A DNA stretch of 64,000 nucleotides from Novipirellula aureliae. Lineage in GTDB: Bacteria > Planctomycetota > Planctomycetia > Pirellulales > Pirellulaceae. Every line of letters begins with the position of its first letter. Positions within the stretch are counted from its first letter, which is position 1. The stretch covers positions 705,132 to 769,131 of the forward strand of contig NZ_SJPY01000001.1 in assembly GCF_007860185.1 (NCBI RefSeq). The letters are read 5' to 3'. Below are positions 1 to 9,416 of the stretch, one piece after another. Position numbers and translations under genes: made by a program. Under the pieces are notes generated by a model. The model was not told the DNA's origin and made no database searches. It worked only from the letters and a program-made list of their open reading frames with translations.

Positions 1-2
1 TT

Positions 3-2348
3 ACTTCGCAAACGATCACGATCAACATTATCGACGACGCTACGGTTGAAGATTCGGAAACGTTTACGGTAACGTTAAGTGCACCCGGCGGTGGTGCGTC
101 ACTTGGAACCGCTGTTTCAACGGTGACGATCAATGACGACGATACCGTCGTCGTCCAGCCTGGTACGATCGCTTTGGCTGCCGCAACGGTTTCTGTCAAT
201 GAAGGTGCTGGCAACGCTAGCTTCGTCATTAACCGCACCGGCGGTAGCGATGGCACTGTGACGGTGACCTACGCAACATCCGACGGCACAGCGGATGCTA
301 GTGACGACTACACCGCAGTCAATACGACGGTCACCTTTCTTGATGGTGAAACGACCAAGACGGTAACGGTCCCGATTTTGGAAGATACGGACGTTGAAGG
401 AGACGAAAACTTCATCCTCACCCTATCCTCGCCGACTGGCGGTGCAACGTTGGGGGCGACGACTTCGTCCACTGCGACCATCGTCGACAATGATGAGGTG
501 GATCCGCAGCCGGGTTCCTTTACGATTACCCCTGTGGCCGTCACCGTTGGCGAAGCGGTCGGTTCGCAGCAGTTCACGGTGACGCGCAGCGGTGGAAGTG
601 ACGGGTCGGTTACGGTTGCTTATGCGACTGCCAACGGTACCGCTGTCATGGGCAGTGATTACACCGAGACGAGTGGAACGCTAACGTTTGCCGATGGCGA
701 GACAACCAAGACGTTCAACGTACCAGTGATCGACGATGACGCTGTTGAAAACAGCGAGGATTTCACGGTAACGCTTAGCAATCCAACAGGTGGAGCGACC
801 CTCGGAACCACGGTGACCTCGACGGTCACGATTACGGATAACGACTCAACCCAGCCTCAGCCGGGCGAATTGTCGCTTTCGCAGCCCACCGTTTCGGTGG
901 GTGAAGGTGATGGAAGCGTCACGTTTACCATCAACCGCAGTGGCGGAAGTGATGGGACCGTAACGGTTGACTACACAACGGCGAACGGCACCGCAACGGC
1001 TGGGTCGGATTATACAACCAATTCTGGAACGTTGACGTTTGAAGAAGGCGAAACGTCAAAACAAGTCGTGGTCGCGATTCTTGAAGACACGGCGGATGAG
1101 TCGAATGAAACCTTTACACTGACGTTGTCCGCACCGACTGGTGGGGCAACGCTTGGTTCGACCACCACTTCGACAGCGACGATTGTCGATAATGATGATC
1201 CAGTGGTTCCTCAGCCAGGCGTTATCTCGATCTCGCCCGCGACCAAGTCTGTTGACGAATCGGGTAGCAGCATCTCCTTTACTGTCACGCGGACGGGCGG
1301 CAGCGATGGAGCCGTTTCCGTTTCCTACGCGACGTCGAACGGTTCGGCGACCGCCGGTACTGACTACACCGCCGCTTCAGGCACGGTCAACTTCGCCGAT
1401 GGAGAGGTAAGCAAGACCATCACGGTTGACATTCTGGAAGACACGATTGATGAGCCCAACGAAACGTTCTTGATAACGTTGACGGGACCAACCGGTGGCG
1501 CGATTCTCGGTACCGTTCAGGTTGCAACCGCGACGATTATCGACAATGACGAAGCACCCATTGGTAGCTCGACGATCACCGGATCGGTCTTCATCGATAG
1601 CGTCGATAACATGGATGAAGTTTCCCAAGGTTATCCAAACGTCACGCCTGAGCGGGACGGATTGAAGGGGGCGGACGAAGTTGGATTGTCAGGTGTCAAA
1701 GTCGATTTGGTTGACTCCAGTGGCCAAGTGATTATGTCGGTGCGAACAGGCATGGACGGTGAGTACGCCTTGACCGGCGTTCCTCAGGGAGCCTACACCC
1801 TTCACTTCGGAGTAATGGGTCAAGGAAACCCGGGTCATAACGTGTTCTTGTCCGCTAGCGGTAGCAACATCGTTCCTGTGACCGTTGGAAATACGTCGGG
1901 TACCGTGCATAGCGACTTGCCTGTCCTTGGACGGGCGGGATCGTTGGCAAGTGTCGATATTTTGGCTTCGAGTTACCTCCGCAATAACCCCGAAATGATC
2001 GTAGCATCGGAAGGTGGGCGACGTGGCGGATCGGTTTCCCTCGATCCATCGACAGGCGAGCAGATCTTCTTCATGGCTGCCGAAGGATTCGACACGGTTG
2101 AATATGCCGAGGTCACGCTCAACAGTAGTCGCGATCAAGCGATTTTGGCGATCGTCGAAAACGGCCACGTCTTGAGCGCTGTTTTGACCGAAGAAGAATT
2201 TGTGATTAGCCGTGATGGTACGGCTTTGCAGTTCTTTGGTGGCTACGACGAACGTGACGATTTTGGGTTTGCTCCCGATTCAGGAATGGATCGGCTGAGT
2301 TCCGATGAGATCGCTGAGATCCTGTCACGAGCCGCATCGGCGATGTAG
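3..2348 (+). CDS. Calx-beta repeat surface/secreted protein (5'-partial)
   Basis: The reading frame is open from the left edge of the window, so the start lies upstream and only the C-terminal ~780 residues are seen. It contains one partial and four complete Calx-beta repeats of about 120 residues. Each starts with a QPG linker and a VSVxEG-like strand, and carries GGSDGxVTVxYxTxNGTAxxGxDY and ExNExFxxTLxxPTGGAxLG-type signatures. A SdrD-B/carboxypeptidase-regulatory-like beta domain follows (GSVFIDSVDN, then GLSGVKVDLVDSSG and GEYALTGVPQGAYTLHF), and then a C-terminal region of unknown fold. Calx-beta domains bind calcium and are common in large extracellular adhesion proteins. The repeats are near-identical at protein level, which suggests recent internal duplication. 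No transmembrane helix or sorting signal is visible at the C-terminus. Family assignment is secure; the actual ligand is unknown. Confidence 0.9.
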   Translation, partial: TSQTITINIIDDATVEDSETFTVTLSAPGGGASLGTAVSTVTINDDDTVVVQPGTIALAAATVSVNEGAGNASFVINRTGGSDGTVTVTYATSDGTADASDDYTAVNTTVTFLDGETTKTVTVPILEDTDVEGDENFILTLSSPTGGATLGATTSSTATIVDNDEVDPQPGSFTITPVAVTVGEAVGSQQFTVTRSGGSDGSVTVAYATANGTAVMGSDYTETSGTLTFADGETTKTFNVPVIDDDAVENSEDFTVTLSNPTGGATLGTTVTSTVTITDNDSTQPQPGELSLSQPTVSVGEGDGSVTFTINRSGGSDGTVTVDYTTANGTATAGSDYTTNSGTLTFEEGETSKQVVVAILEDTADESNETFTLTLSAPTGGATLGSTTTSTATIVDNDDPVVPQPGVISISPATKSVDESGSSISFTVTRTGGSDGAVSVSYATSNGSATAGTDYTAASGTVNFADGEVSKTITVDILEDTIDEPNETFLITLTGPTGGAILGTVQVATATIIDNDEAPIGSSTITGSVFIDSVDNMDEVSQGYPNVTPERDGLKGADEVGLSGVKVDLVDSSGQVIMSVRTGMDGEYALTGVPQGAYTLHFGVMGQGNPGHNVFLSASGSNIVPVTVGNTSGTVHSDLPVLGRAGSLASVDILASSYLRNNPEMIVASEGGRRGGSVSLDPSTGEQIFFMAAEGFDTVEYAEVTLNSSRDQAILAIVENGHVLSAVLTEEEFVISRDGTALQFFGGYDERDDFGFAPDSGMDRLSSDEIAEILSRAASAM

Positions 2349-2358
2349 GGTCACGATT

Positions 2359-2736
2359 TTGCATATCATTAAGTTTCGCTATCCTTGGCAAAAACAATTG
2401 GAAGGGTCAAGCGAACGAGAGAAAGTCGAAGTACCGGAACCGCCGTCGAGAAGAACATCGGCGGCGGTTTCCGTTTTGGCTATCTACACTCGCAATTTCA
2501 ACAAACCCACCGGCTTGGAAGATGCGAAACATGTGACGTTGTTTGTGTCCGATTGGCAGGGGACGCTAAAACGTCTGCTACTCAATGGCCAATCGCTTGA
2601 GATTGGGCAGGCTCCGATCGAGATTGACGTGAGCTCTTTGCTAAAGCCCAGCAACCGAATTGAAATACAGTTGCTGGGCAATGAGCAATTGACCGCCCGG
2701 TTGTCGGGTGAGGTACAGCTACGAATTGCCGAGTGA
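2359..2736 (+). CDS. Hypothetical protein with predicted beta-rich C-terminal domain
   Basis: A small protein of about 125 residues directly downstream of the Calx-beta gene. I chose a TTG start at 2359 because an AGGG lies 8 bases upstream and the protein then begins HIIKFRYPWQKQLEG. An upstream ATG at 2305 lies inside the previous gene and would add an arginine-rich segment that looks like out-of-frame translation. Residues ~40-125 alternate hydrophobic and polar positions (VTLFVSDWQGTLKRLLLNG, IEIDVSSLLKPSNRIEIQLL), consistent with a beta-sandwich. I do not recognise the family. The close spacing suggests co-transcription with the surface protein. Confidence 0.55.
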   Translation: MHIIKFRYPWQKQLEGSSEREKVEVPEPPSRRTSAAVSVLAIYTRNFNKPTGLEDAKHVTLFVSDWQGTLKRLLLNGQSLEIGQAPIEIDVSSLLKPSNRIEIQLLGNEQLTARLSGEVQLRIAE

Positions 2737-2765
2737 GATGTGACAAGGTTGGGTCTGAGCCTTCA

Positions 2766-2854
2766 CAGAACGTCCGGCTTAAGTGTTGCGGTAGCCGCGA
2801 CCACGAGATGGTCATTACTACCGGTATGGATGCCCTTCTAAGCTGGACGTTCTG
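2766..2854. repeat. Inverted-repeat (REP-like) element
   Basis: Sixteen-base arms (2766-2781 and 2839-2854) are inverted repeats with one mismatch. Between them lies a weaker inner palindrome (CGGTAG...CTACCG). The element sits between convergent genes and has no good coding frame, so it looks like a dispersed palindrome or a termination structure. Confidence 0.5.
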
Positions 2855-2929
2855 TTTAGGCAATTCAAGAGGCGTGCGGAACGGCGAAAGCCTGGACCCC
2901 GACCTGCTACGAAGCTTGAAATGAATGAA

Positions 2930-4498
2930 CTACTTCGCAGTCTGTGTAAATCGTGATTCTCTAAGCACGGTGACCTTGATTTCCCCGGGGTAGGTTAGTT
3001 CCTGTTCGAACGCTTTGGCGATGTCTCGGCAAATCGTTGCAGCTTGTTCATCGGTCGCTTTGTCGCTATTGACGATCACCCGCAGTTCTCGGCCTGCACT
3101 GATGGCGTAGGCTTGGCGGACGCCCTTGAACCGTTCTGCGATGGACTCGAGTTCTTCCATACGTTTGATGTAGCGTTCGAGCGATTCGCGTCGTGCGCCT
3201 GGACGACTTGCACTGCAGGCGTCACCGGTTGCGACCAGCATGGTGTAGGGATGTTCGGTCACGATTTCATCATGATGTCCAAGCGCGGCATGCACGACTT
3301 CGGGGCATTCTTGATGACGACGGAGCAGATCGGCACCGATCTTGGGGTGTCCGCCTTCGAGTTCATGGTCGGCCGCTTTGCCGATATCGTGCAAGAGCCC
3401 ACAGCGGCGCGCCAGATCGGCGTCCATGCCAAGCATTTCGGCAAGCAGACCCGATATGAACGCCACCTCCACGCTATGCCGCAGCACATTTTGGCTGTAG
3501 GAGGTTCGAAAATGCAGTCTGCCGAGCATTTGGATCACTCGGTTGTGTAGGCCGGTTATGTTGACCTCATCCGCAGCCTCGCGGCCTTTTTGCAAGACAA
3601 ACTCATCCATTTCGCTCGTCGCTTCCTTGACCACCTCTTCGATACGTGACGGATGGATTCGTCCGTCATTGATCAATCGGGTCAATGATTGGCGAGCGAT
3701 TTCGCGGCGGACCGGATCAAACCCGCTAACGATCACCACCCCTGGGGTGTCATCGATAATGACGTCGACGCCAGTCGCTTTTTCAAAGGCTCGGATATTT
3801 CGGCCTTCGCGACCAATGATGCGTCCTTTCAAATCGTCGCTTGGTACGTCGACGGTGCTGGTGGTCGTTTCAGCGGTATGAGCCGACGCATATCGTTGGA
3901 TTGCCGTCAGCAACATCTCGCGACCTTGAGCTTTCACCGTCTCGTTGAGTCGCTTTTGGTGTTTGAGCAGCACCGATCCCATCTCGTTTTCGAGATCATT
4001 TTGGAGGGACGAGAGCAGCTTTTCGGAGGCTTCTTCGCGAGTCATGCCACTCGCCTTTTCCAGCGTCGCTTGCTGTTGTTTGAGCGTTTCTTCGAGGGCG
4101 GCCCGCTGCGACGAGAGAGTGCGCAGTTGATTGTCGAGGCGTTCCTGAGTGCTTTGCAGTCCTCGCTGTTGCTTTTGTAGATTCTCTTCTTGCTTGGCCA
4201 GCAAATCCTCACGACGGTCAAGTTTGGCATCGCGAGTGAACAGCACTTTGCGTTCGGCGGCCATTTCCGCTTCCGCTTCCGCTTTCAGCGTCAGGACCGA
4301 TTCTTTCCCATCCAAAACCGCCTGTTTGCGGAGCGTTACCGCTTCCGCTTCGGCCGCTTGGATGATTTTGTCAACATCGAACTGGATTTGTTGGTGGCGA
4401 AGAAATTGCAATCGTTGTGCGATACCCCAGACGATCGCAGCACCAGCGAAAAAGGAGATCGCACAATACAATATTGTGGTCTCGATTACGGCTATCAT
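2930..4498 (-). CDS. rny: Ribonuclease Y
   Basis: Membrane-anchored endoribonuclease that starts mRNA decay. An N-terminal transmembrane helix ([20 protein letters not shown]) is followed by a long charged coiled coil rich in Glu/Lys/Gln (residues ~30-190). A KH RNA-binding domain follows ([20 protein letters not shown]), then an HD domain ([20 protein letters not shown], then [12 protein letters not shown]). The start at 4498 gives about 522 residues, the usual family length. A GTG start at 4540 would add 14 residues and has a poorer context. The gene is divergent from tilS. Assignment is secure. Confidence 0.95.
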   Translation of the reverse strand: MIAVIETTILYCAISFFAGAAIVWGIAQRLQFLRHQQIQFDVDKIIQAAEAEAVTLRKQAVLDGKESVLTLKAEAEAEMAAERKVLFTRDAKLDRREDLLAKQEENLQKQQRGLQSTQERLDNQLRTLSSQRAALEETLKQQQATLEKASGMTREEASEKLLSSLQNDLENEMGSVLLKHQKRLNETVKAQGREMLLTAIQRYASAHTAETTTSTVDVPSDDLKGRIIGREGRNIRAFEKATGVDVIIDDTPGVVIVSGFDPVRREIARQSLTRLINDGRIHPSRIEEVVKEATSEMDEFVLQKGREAADEVNITGLHNRVIQMLGRLHFRTSYSQNVLRHSVEVAFISGLLAEMLGMDADLARRCGLLHDIGKAADHELEGGHPKIGADLLRRHQECPEVVHAALGHHDEIVTEHPYTMLVATGDACSASRPGARRESLERYIKRMEELESIAERFKGVRQAYAISAGRELRVIVNSDKATDEQAATICRDIAKAFEQELTYPGEIKVTVLRESRFTQTAK

Positions 4499-4886
4499 AG
4501 TAGTGTTTCCGGTACCAAGAACACCAGAATCTACCGTCACGAGCCGACCATTGCTTTACGACGGCGTCGCAACGACGCACAGGATCGACGCTGCATTGGC
4601 AGCCTTCGGGTGTGTTCATTCGCGAGAACAGTAGTAAAAGAATCGTCCACATGGTCAATTTTTCTAAGGTGAGCCTTTGCTCGAAAAGAGCGATTTTGCT
4701 GTTCAAAGGTTATGTTGGTTTAGTTGTAGTCTTGTAACATACTACGTCACAAAAGGTTGGGTCGGCCCAAACGAGGTCGAATCGACGCGCGGTGACGCAC
4801 ACCTTAGGGTAGCATTGACTTCGTGAGAGCGAAACAACCGATTCGAAAAAGTTGTGAGAAGCCACTCTATTTCCCACAAATGAACC
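4499..4886. other. Intergenic region between divergent rny and tilS
   Basis: About 390 bases with no convincing coding frame, RNA gene or repeat. It must carry the promoters of both divergent genes, but I see no clear -35/-10 pair. Confidence 0.5.
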
Positions 4887-5930
4887 ATGAATATCGATCA
4901 ATTCCTCTCCGAAATCGCAACCGCATGGCCCGTTTCCCGGTGGACGGCGGTTGGCGTTGTCGTCGGTTGTAGCGGTGGCGCCGATAGTGTGGCGTTGCTG
5001 CGAGGGCTTTGCGAACTGCGGAAGCAGGAACTGGAAAGGCTGGAGAGAGTGGAGAGCGTGCCGCCGTCGCCTGGCTTTATTGTCGCTGCCCACTACAACC
5101 ATGCTCTGCGAGGCCGCGACGCCGATGCGGATGAAGCATTGGTTCGGGAATTAGCCGAACGCCTTGGAATCGAATGCGTCGTTGAAACGCGTTCCACCCA
5201 AAAGGGGGAGTTGAGTTCGGACGAAGAGTCGCTGCGTAACGAGCGGCTGGCGTTTTTGAAAAGGCATGCGGAGCGTTTGGGGGCCAGGTATGTCGCCGTC
5301 GGGCATACCGCAAATGACAATGTCGAAACGGTGCTGCATCATCTGTTTCGCGGCAGCGGACCGGCGGGCTTAGCGGGAATCGCACCGCATCGCAGTCTCG
5401 GGAAGGATGTCGTTCTGATTCGACCCATGTTAAGCATTCAACGAAGCGATTTACGCGGTGTGCTTGAGTCGATCGGGCAGTCATGGCGAGAAGACCTGAG
5501 CAACCGATGTACCGACTATCGTCGCAATTGGATTCGGCATAAGCTGCTTCCCCGCATCCTCGAAGCCTTTCCCAATGCCGAGTCGGCGATGGCCCGTGCG
5601 ACCGAGTCACAGCGTGATTGGCGAGACCTGGTTCACCAATTCGCCGCCGATTGGCTCGACGAAAACGTGCGGTTGGATCACGCGATTGAAGTCAAGGTCG
5701 ATAGGACGACGCGGTCGGCGATTGTCATTGCGGCGATGCAGCGGTTATGGAAAACGCAAAATTGGCCGCTTCGCGACATGACAATGCTGCATTGGAAACG
5801 GCTTTACCGAACGATTTCCGGACAATCGGACAAGCGATACCAGTTGCCAGGCAGGATTGAGGTTGTCTGCTCGCTCGAATACGTCTCGCTGCGGTCCAAA
5901 CTTCACCCGATTCTTCCCCTGGATGTTTAG
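4887..5930 (+). CDS. tilS: tRNA(Ile)-lysidine synthase
   Basis: Modifies the wobble C34 of tRNA-Ile(CAU) to lysidine using ATP and lysine, which lets the tRNA read AUA. The PP-loop ATPase motif is VGCSGGADSVALL (residues ~27-39). It is followed by the HYNHALRG and GHTANDNVETVLHHLFRGSG segments typical of TilS, and RPMLSIQRSDL further on. At 347 residues it matches the shorter TilS forms: the N-terminal catalytic domain is complete and the C-terminal substrate-recognition region is short. It starts with ATG and is the first gene of a rightward run. Confidence 0.93.
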   Translation: MNIDQFLSEIATAWPVSRWTAVGVVVGCSGGADSVALLRGLCELRKQELERLERVESVPPSPGFIVAAHYNHALRGRDADADEALVRELAERLGIECVVETRSTQKGELSSDEESLRNERLAFLKRHAERLGARYVAVGHTANDNVETVLHHLFRGSGPAGLAGIAPHRSLGKDVVLIRPMLSIQRSDLRGVLESIGQSWREDLSNRCTDYRRNWIRHKLLPRILEAFPNAESAMARATESQRDWRDLVHQFAADWLDENVRLDHAIEVKVDRTTRSAIVIAAMQRLWKTQNWPLRDMTMLHWKRLYRTISGQSDKRYQLPGRIEVVCSLEYVSLRSKLHPILPLDV

Positions 5931-5988
5931 CCGATGTATGATCGATGCTACGAAATGCTTCGTTAACTCATCCCGGACCAATGACTCG

Positions 5989-6870
5989 ATGCCCAGCAAT
6001 CCATTCTCTTATCGCGTGCAACGCTTCATCGTGCTTGGCTCGTTGGCTGCGGTCATCCTCGTGAGTATTCCTCGCGTCTCCGCGCAGACCGGTGTGTCCG
6101 GTTCCAATAGCGATGGGACGGAACAACTCGAGGAAGCTGCTATCTTTTTAGAAGGACGCTTGCCGTTCGCGAACAGTCCGCAAGCCAAATCACGCATTCA
6201 AAGCGGAATTGACTCGCTTCGAGAGCTTGTCGCTTCGGTGGCGGATGGGGACGATGGGCAGATGTCTGACGTCGATTTTAAGCCAACCACTCGCGTCTTC
6301 CAACGCTATTTGGAAGGCACCGTTGCCTTTGATGAAGAAACCTGGGAACTGTCAATTGTTTATAACTTTAAAAATTCGAAGCAACTCAAGGATTTTCGAG
6401 GGGATGGTGCCTCGGTTCGGCCCGGGCTTCTCATCATCGAAGCGGGTAAGAAGCTTGAACATGTTGTTGAGTTCAAAGAGGTTGCGGTTGCCGGAACGGT
6501 CAAGCTGACTCATGACGCCGGTGAACTGATTTCGACCAGTGGTGGACTGAGGATGGAAACGACGTTTGGATATCAACAGCGTTTTGTCCTTTTTCTAAAA
6601 GGGGCATCCGATATCGCTCAAACTCAAGTGCTATCCAATGGGCGAAGCGGAACAGCTCAACCATTGCCTTTTCTGTTCAAGGTCGATGGGCAAACCGTTG
6701 CAGCGACATTGGGCAAACGCACGATTGGGGGGAAAATAGGAGAGCCTGACAAGCCAGAAGGAGCGGTCATGATCGGGCCTTATCAGGGCCCGCTGGCAAT
6801 AAGCGGTTTGCGAATCGTTGGAAAAGTTGATCCTGCATGGGCCCAAACCTTACTGGAGAACGAGCCATGA
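5989..6870 (+). CDS. Secreted protein of unknown function, paralogous to the C-terminal domain of the next gene
   Basis: Starting at ATG 5989 gives a typical signal peptide (basic start, then FIVLGSLAAVILVSIPRVSA before QTG); earlier in-frame starts overlap tilS. After a helical segment (~residues 35-100), the C-terminal ~190 residues form a beta-rich domain (LEGTVAFDEETWELSIVYNF, then VEFKEVAVAGTVKL, then GPYQGPLAISGLRIVGKVD). The same domain recurs in the next gene (KLAFNEKSSELTMIYDF, then VAFERVAVAGVVSL, then GPRQGVLAVKSLTIVGQID). The stop overlaps the next start (ATGA), so the two are probably translationally coupled. The layout resembles a concanavalin-like jelly roll, but that is inference; I do not recognise a named family. 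Confidence 0.8.
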   Translation: MPSNPFSYRVQRFIVLGSLAAVILVSIPRVSAQTGVSGSNSDGTEQLEEAAIFLEGRLPFANSPQAKSRIQSGIDSLRELVASVADGDDGQMSDVDFKPTTRVFQRYLEGTVAFDEETWELSIVYNFKNSKQLKDFRGDGASVRPGLLIIEAGKKLEHVVEFKEVAVAGTVKLTHDAGELISTSGGLRMETTFGYQQRFVLFLKGASDIAQTQVLSNGRSGTAQPLPFLFKVDGQTVAATLGKRTIGGKIGEPDKPEGAVMIGPYQGPLAISGLRIVGKVDPAWAQTLLENEP

Positions 6871-8321
6871 ATACTGCGGATTCTCCTGAAAATGAATCTT
6901 TCGATGGCTACCATAAACTGCTTGGCATTCCCAAAGCGGAACAGCCACCCAATCATTACCGTTTGCTGGGAATCACCCTGCTCGAAGACGATCCGGATGT
7001 GATTGATATCGCAGCTAGCAAACAGATGAATTATCTGCATGGATGTGCAAATAGTAAGCATGATGCGGTTGCGAACCAACTACTCAATGAAGTTTCCGCT
7101 GCACGCCTTTGCTTACTCGATTCAGAGAGGAAAGCACGCTATGACGAGCAGCTAATGGCATCGGTTGTCCAAGACGACGAAGAAACCGAGCACGATGCGA
7201 ATCCACGCATTGACTTCGCGGTCGCGACAGCTCAAGCGATTGCTACCAAACCACCGACTCGAGTCGCCAAGAAGGGGATCGGTGGAGCTCTCTTCTTTTA
7301 CGCTTCTTCCCTAATCGTCGCAGCTGCGGCGTTTTGGTGGTTATTGCCGTATGTGAGGTCCTTCCAAAAGGGGGCTAGCGGCATCGTTGCTGCGGACGTC
7401 GATGATGAACCGTCCCGCGTTCCATTTCGAAGGGGTGAACCGCTACCACGCGAGCCCGATGTTGCCAATGAAACCGTTGCCAATGAAACCGCTGCCAATG
7501 AAGTGCTGGACACCTCTGCGGATTCGATGGATTCGACCGATCCTGCGGATTTAGTCAATCAAGAAGACGCAATGCGGTCCGCCCCCGATCCAGCCGCTAA
7601 GATTGCGAATCCAACGCCATCCAGTCCAACGCCATCCAATCCAACGCCATCCAGTCCAACGCCATCCAATCCAACGCCATCCAATCCAACGCCATCCAGT
7701 CAAACGTTGCCGAGTGATACAGCCCGTACGATCGAATCGTTGAGGACCTCCGATTTCCGTGAACGGTTGCGAGGCAAATTGGCATTCAATGAGAAATCAT
7801 CGGAATTGACGATGATTTATGATTTTTCGGATCCTGAACAACTGGATGACTTTTTCGTCGATGGCGTGACCATTGACGCGGGCGGCTATCTTTCGATTGA
7901 GCCAGGAGGAACGCTTATGCATAAGGTTGCTTTCGAGCGAGTTGCGGTCGCAGGGGTCGTCTCGCTGGGCCACCTCGATGGTATTTTGCTTCAATCGAGC
8001 GGTGGATTTCAATTGGTAACCGCGGATCGCGATGGGCCTTTTCTACAGCTTCGATGGGAAGAGGTTCTTGCCGAAGGCAGTCTGGATGCGGTTGGCAAAG
8101 CGACCCAAACGCCCCTGTCGTTCGCTTTGCAGATCGAGGATGCCGCGATTCGTGCGACAATAAACGAGCAAAAATTTAGTGAGCTTCATGTAGCCAGAGG
8201 TCCCGTCGGCACGGTTCAGTTGGGGCCTCGTCAAGGCGTACTCGCGGTCAAATCGTTGACGATCGTGGGACAAATCGATCGCGATTGGGTGCAGGGCTTC
8301 TTCGAACCTGTTTCACCTTAA
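6867..8321 (+). CDS. Membrane protein with planctomycete J-domain-like N-terminus
   Basis: The N-terminus has the module YHKLLGIPKAEQPPNHYRLL..., a J-domain-like/helical region found in many planctomycete membrane proteins and Ser/Thr kinases (residues ~9-95, with ARLCLLDSERKARYDEQL near its end). A single transmembrane segment follows (ALFFYASSLIVAAAAFWWLL, ~residues 139-160), then a low-complexity linker with about six NPTPS/SPTPS repeats, then a C-terminal beta-rich domain paralogous to the preceding secreted protein. The start ATG at 6867 overlaps the previous stop. The module therefore probably faces the cytoplasm and the paralogous domain is extracytoplasmic. The shared domain and coupling suggest the two products work together. 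Function unknown. Confidence 0.8.
   Translation: MNTADSPENESFDGYHKLLGIPKAEQPPNHYRLLGITLLEDDPDVIDIAASKQMNYLHGCANSKHDAVANQLLNEVSAARLCLLDSERKARYDEQLMASVVQDDEETEHDANPRIDFAVATAQAIATKPPTRVAKKGIGGALFFYASSLIVAAAAFWWLLPYVRSFQKGASGIVAADVDDEPSRVPFRRGEPLPREPDVANETVANETAANEVLDTSADSMDSTDPADLVNQEDAMRSAPDPAAKIANPTPSSPTPSNPTPSSPTPSNPTPSNPTPSSQTLPSDTARTIESLRTSDFRERLRGKLAFNEKSSELTMIYDFSDPEQLDDFFVDGVTIDAGGYLSIEPGGTLMHKVAFERVAVAGVVSLGHLDGILLQSSGGFQLVTADRDGPFLQLRWEEVLAEGSLDAVGKATQTPLSFALQIEDAAIRATINEQKFSELHVARGPVGTVQLGPRQGVLAVKSLTIVGQIDRDWVQGFFEPVSP
7611..7706 (+). repeat. 15-bp in-frame tandem repeat coding a Pro/Ser/Asn linker
   Basis: About six copies of a 15-bp unit (CCAACGCCATCCART) encode the NPTPS/SPTPS linker of the J-domain-like protein. 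The units alternate at one or two positions, as in a minisatellite that changes copy number without breaking the frame. Confidence 0.85.
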
Positions 8322-8447
8322 AACCGATAAGAAATGGTATATAATTCGTCGAGTGGTCCCTTCCACTTCGTTATACTTTGGCACTGTATCACTCGTTGTG
8401 CATTGGAGCCGAGTTGATCCATTCCCTTCCCGAAACTCGGACTTTTC

Positions 8448-9416
8448 ATGTCAGCGCCCAATAAAATGCCAGTCGATTTGAAGCCGGAATCGTTGCTTCA
8501 GAAAATTGACCAAGTCCGAAAATCCTTGCAAAATGTGATTTTGGGCAAACGAGATGTCATCGATGCGGTACTGACATCGCTATTAGCCGAGGGGTCGGTG
8601 CTACTCGAAGACGTTCCTGGGGTCGGCAAGACGACCCTTGCAAAGTCGCTCGCTCGGCTAATCGGTTTGGAATTTCAGCGTATTCAGTGCACGCCAGATC
8701 TTTTACCCGCCGATATTTTGGGCAGCAACGTGTTTTTGCCGTCGTCGGGGACCTTCGAATTTCGGGCTGGCCCGATTTTTAGCAATCTGTTGATTGCTGA
8801 CGAAATCAACCGCGCTTCCCCGCGGACGCAAAGTGCCCTTCTTGAAGCGATGGCGGAATCCCAGGTCACGATCGACGGGAAACGCTATACGCTGAAAAGT
8901 CCCTTTATCGTTATCGCAACCCAAAATCCGGCTGGCTTTGAAGGTACGTTCCTATTGCCTGAATCGCAGCTTGATCGGTTTTTGATGCGGTTGACAATGA
9001 ACTATCCTGATGCCGATAGCGAGATTTCGCTGCTACTCGAACAAGCGGACCATGATCCGGCCGAGTCACTCGATCCGTTAATGAACCAATCGGAATTGGT
9101 TGCACTTCAAGCGTTCACACGAGGAACAAAGGTGGATCGAAAGGCAGCGGCATACATTGTCGACATTGTTTCGGCAACGCGTACCGATACTCGATTGCGG
9201 ATTGGTGCAAGTCCTCGCGGATCGAAGATGCTGCTGCGTGCTGCTCAAGCGAGAGCGGTTCTGCTGGGCCGAGATTTCGTGTTGCCCGATGACATTCAAT
9301 CGCTAGCATCGACCGTCATCGCCCATCGAGTGTCACCTCGAAATGCGATGCAGACATCTCAAGAGACGAGTCAAATGATTTCGGAAATTGTTCGAACGAT
9401 CGAGGTGCCAGCGTGA
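8448..9416 (+). CDS. MoxR-family AAA+ ATPase
   Basis: MoxR ATPases act as chaperones that help mature or activate metal- or VWA-containing partners. Visible motifs are Walker A (EDVPGVGKTTLAKSLA, ~residues 58-73), Walker B (NLLIADEINRASPRTQSALL), the sensor region (FIVIATQNPAGFEGTFLLPE) with SQLDRF, and the C-terminal lid with GASPRGSKMLLRAAQA. The length of 322 residues is typical. It overlaps the downstream DUF58 gene by four bases, the standard moxR-DUF58 arrangement. No VWA gene follows directly, although a VWA protein lies ~3.6 kb downstream. Confidence 0.94.
   Translation: MSAPNKMPVDLKPESLLQKIDQVRKSLQNVILGKRDVIDAVLTSLLAEGSVLLEDVPGVGKTTLAKSLARLIGLEFQRIQCTPDLLPADILGSNVFLPSSGTFEFRAGPIFSNLLIADEINRASPRTQSALLEAMAESQVTIDGKRYTLKSPFIVIATQNPAGFEGTFLLPESQLDRFLMRLTMNYPDADSEISLLLEQADHDPAESLDPLMNQSELVALQAFTRGTKVDRKAAAYIVDIVSATRTDTRLRIGASPRGSKMLLRAAQARAVLLGRDFVLPDDIQSLASTVIAHRVSPRNAMQTSQETSQMISEIVRTIEVPA

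Noticed and set aside
2733..2924. 63-residue frame after the second gene
   Set aside because: It lies across the inverted repeat and has no ribosome binding site or domain.
3044..4180. Plus-strand frames opposite rny
   Set aside because: Shadow frames of RNase Y, whose KH and HD motifs are clear on the other strand.
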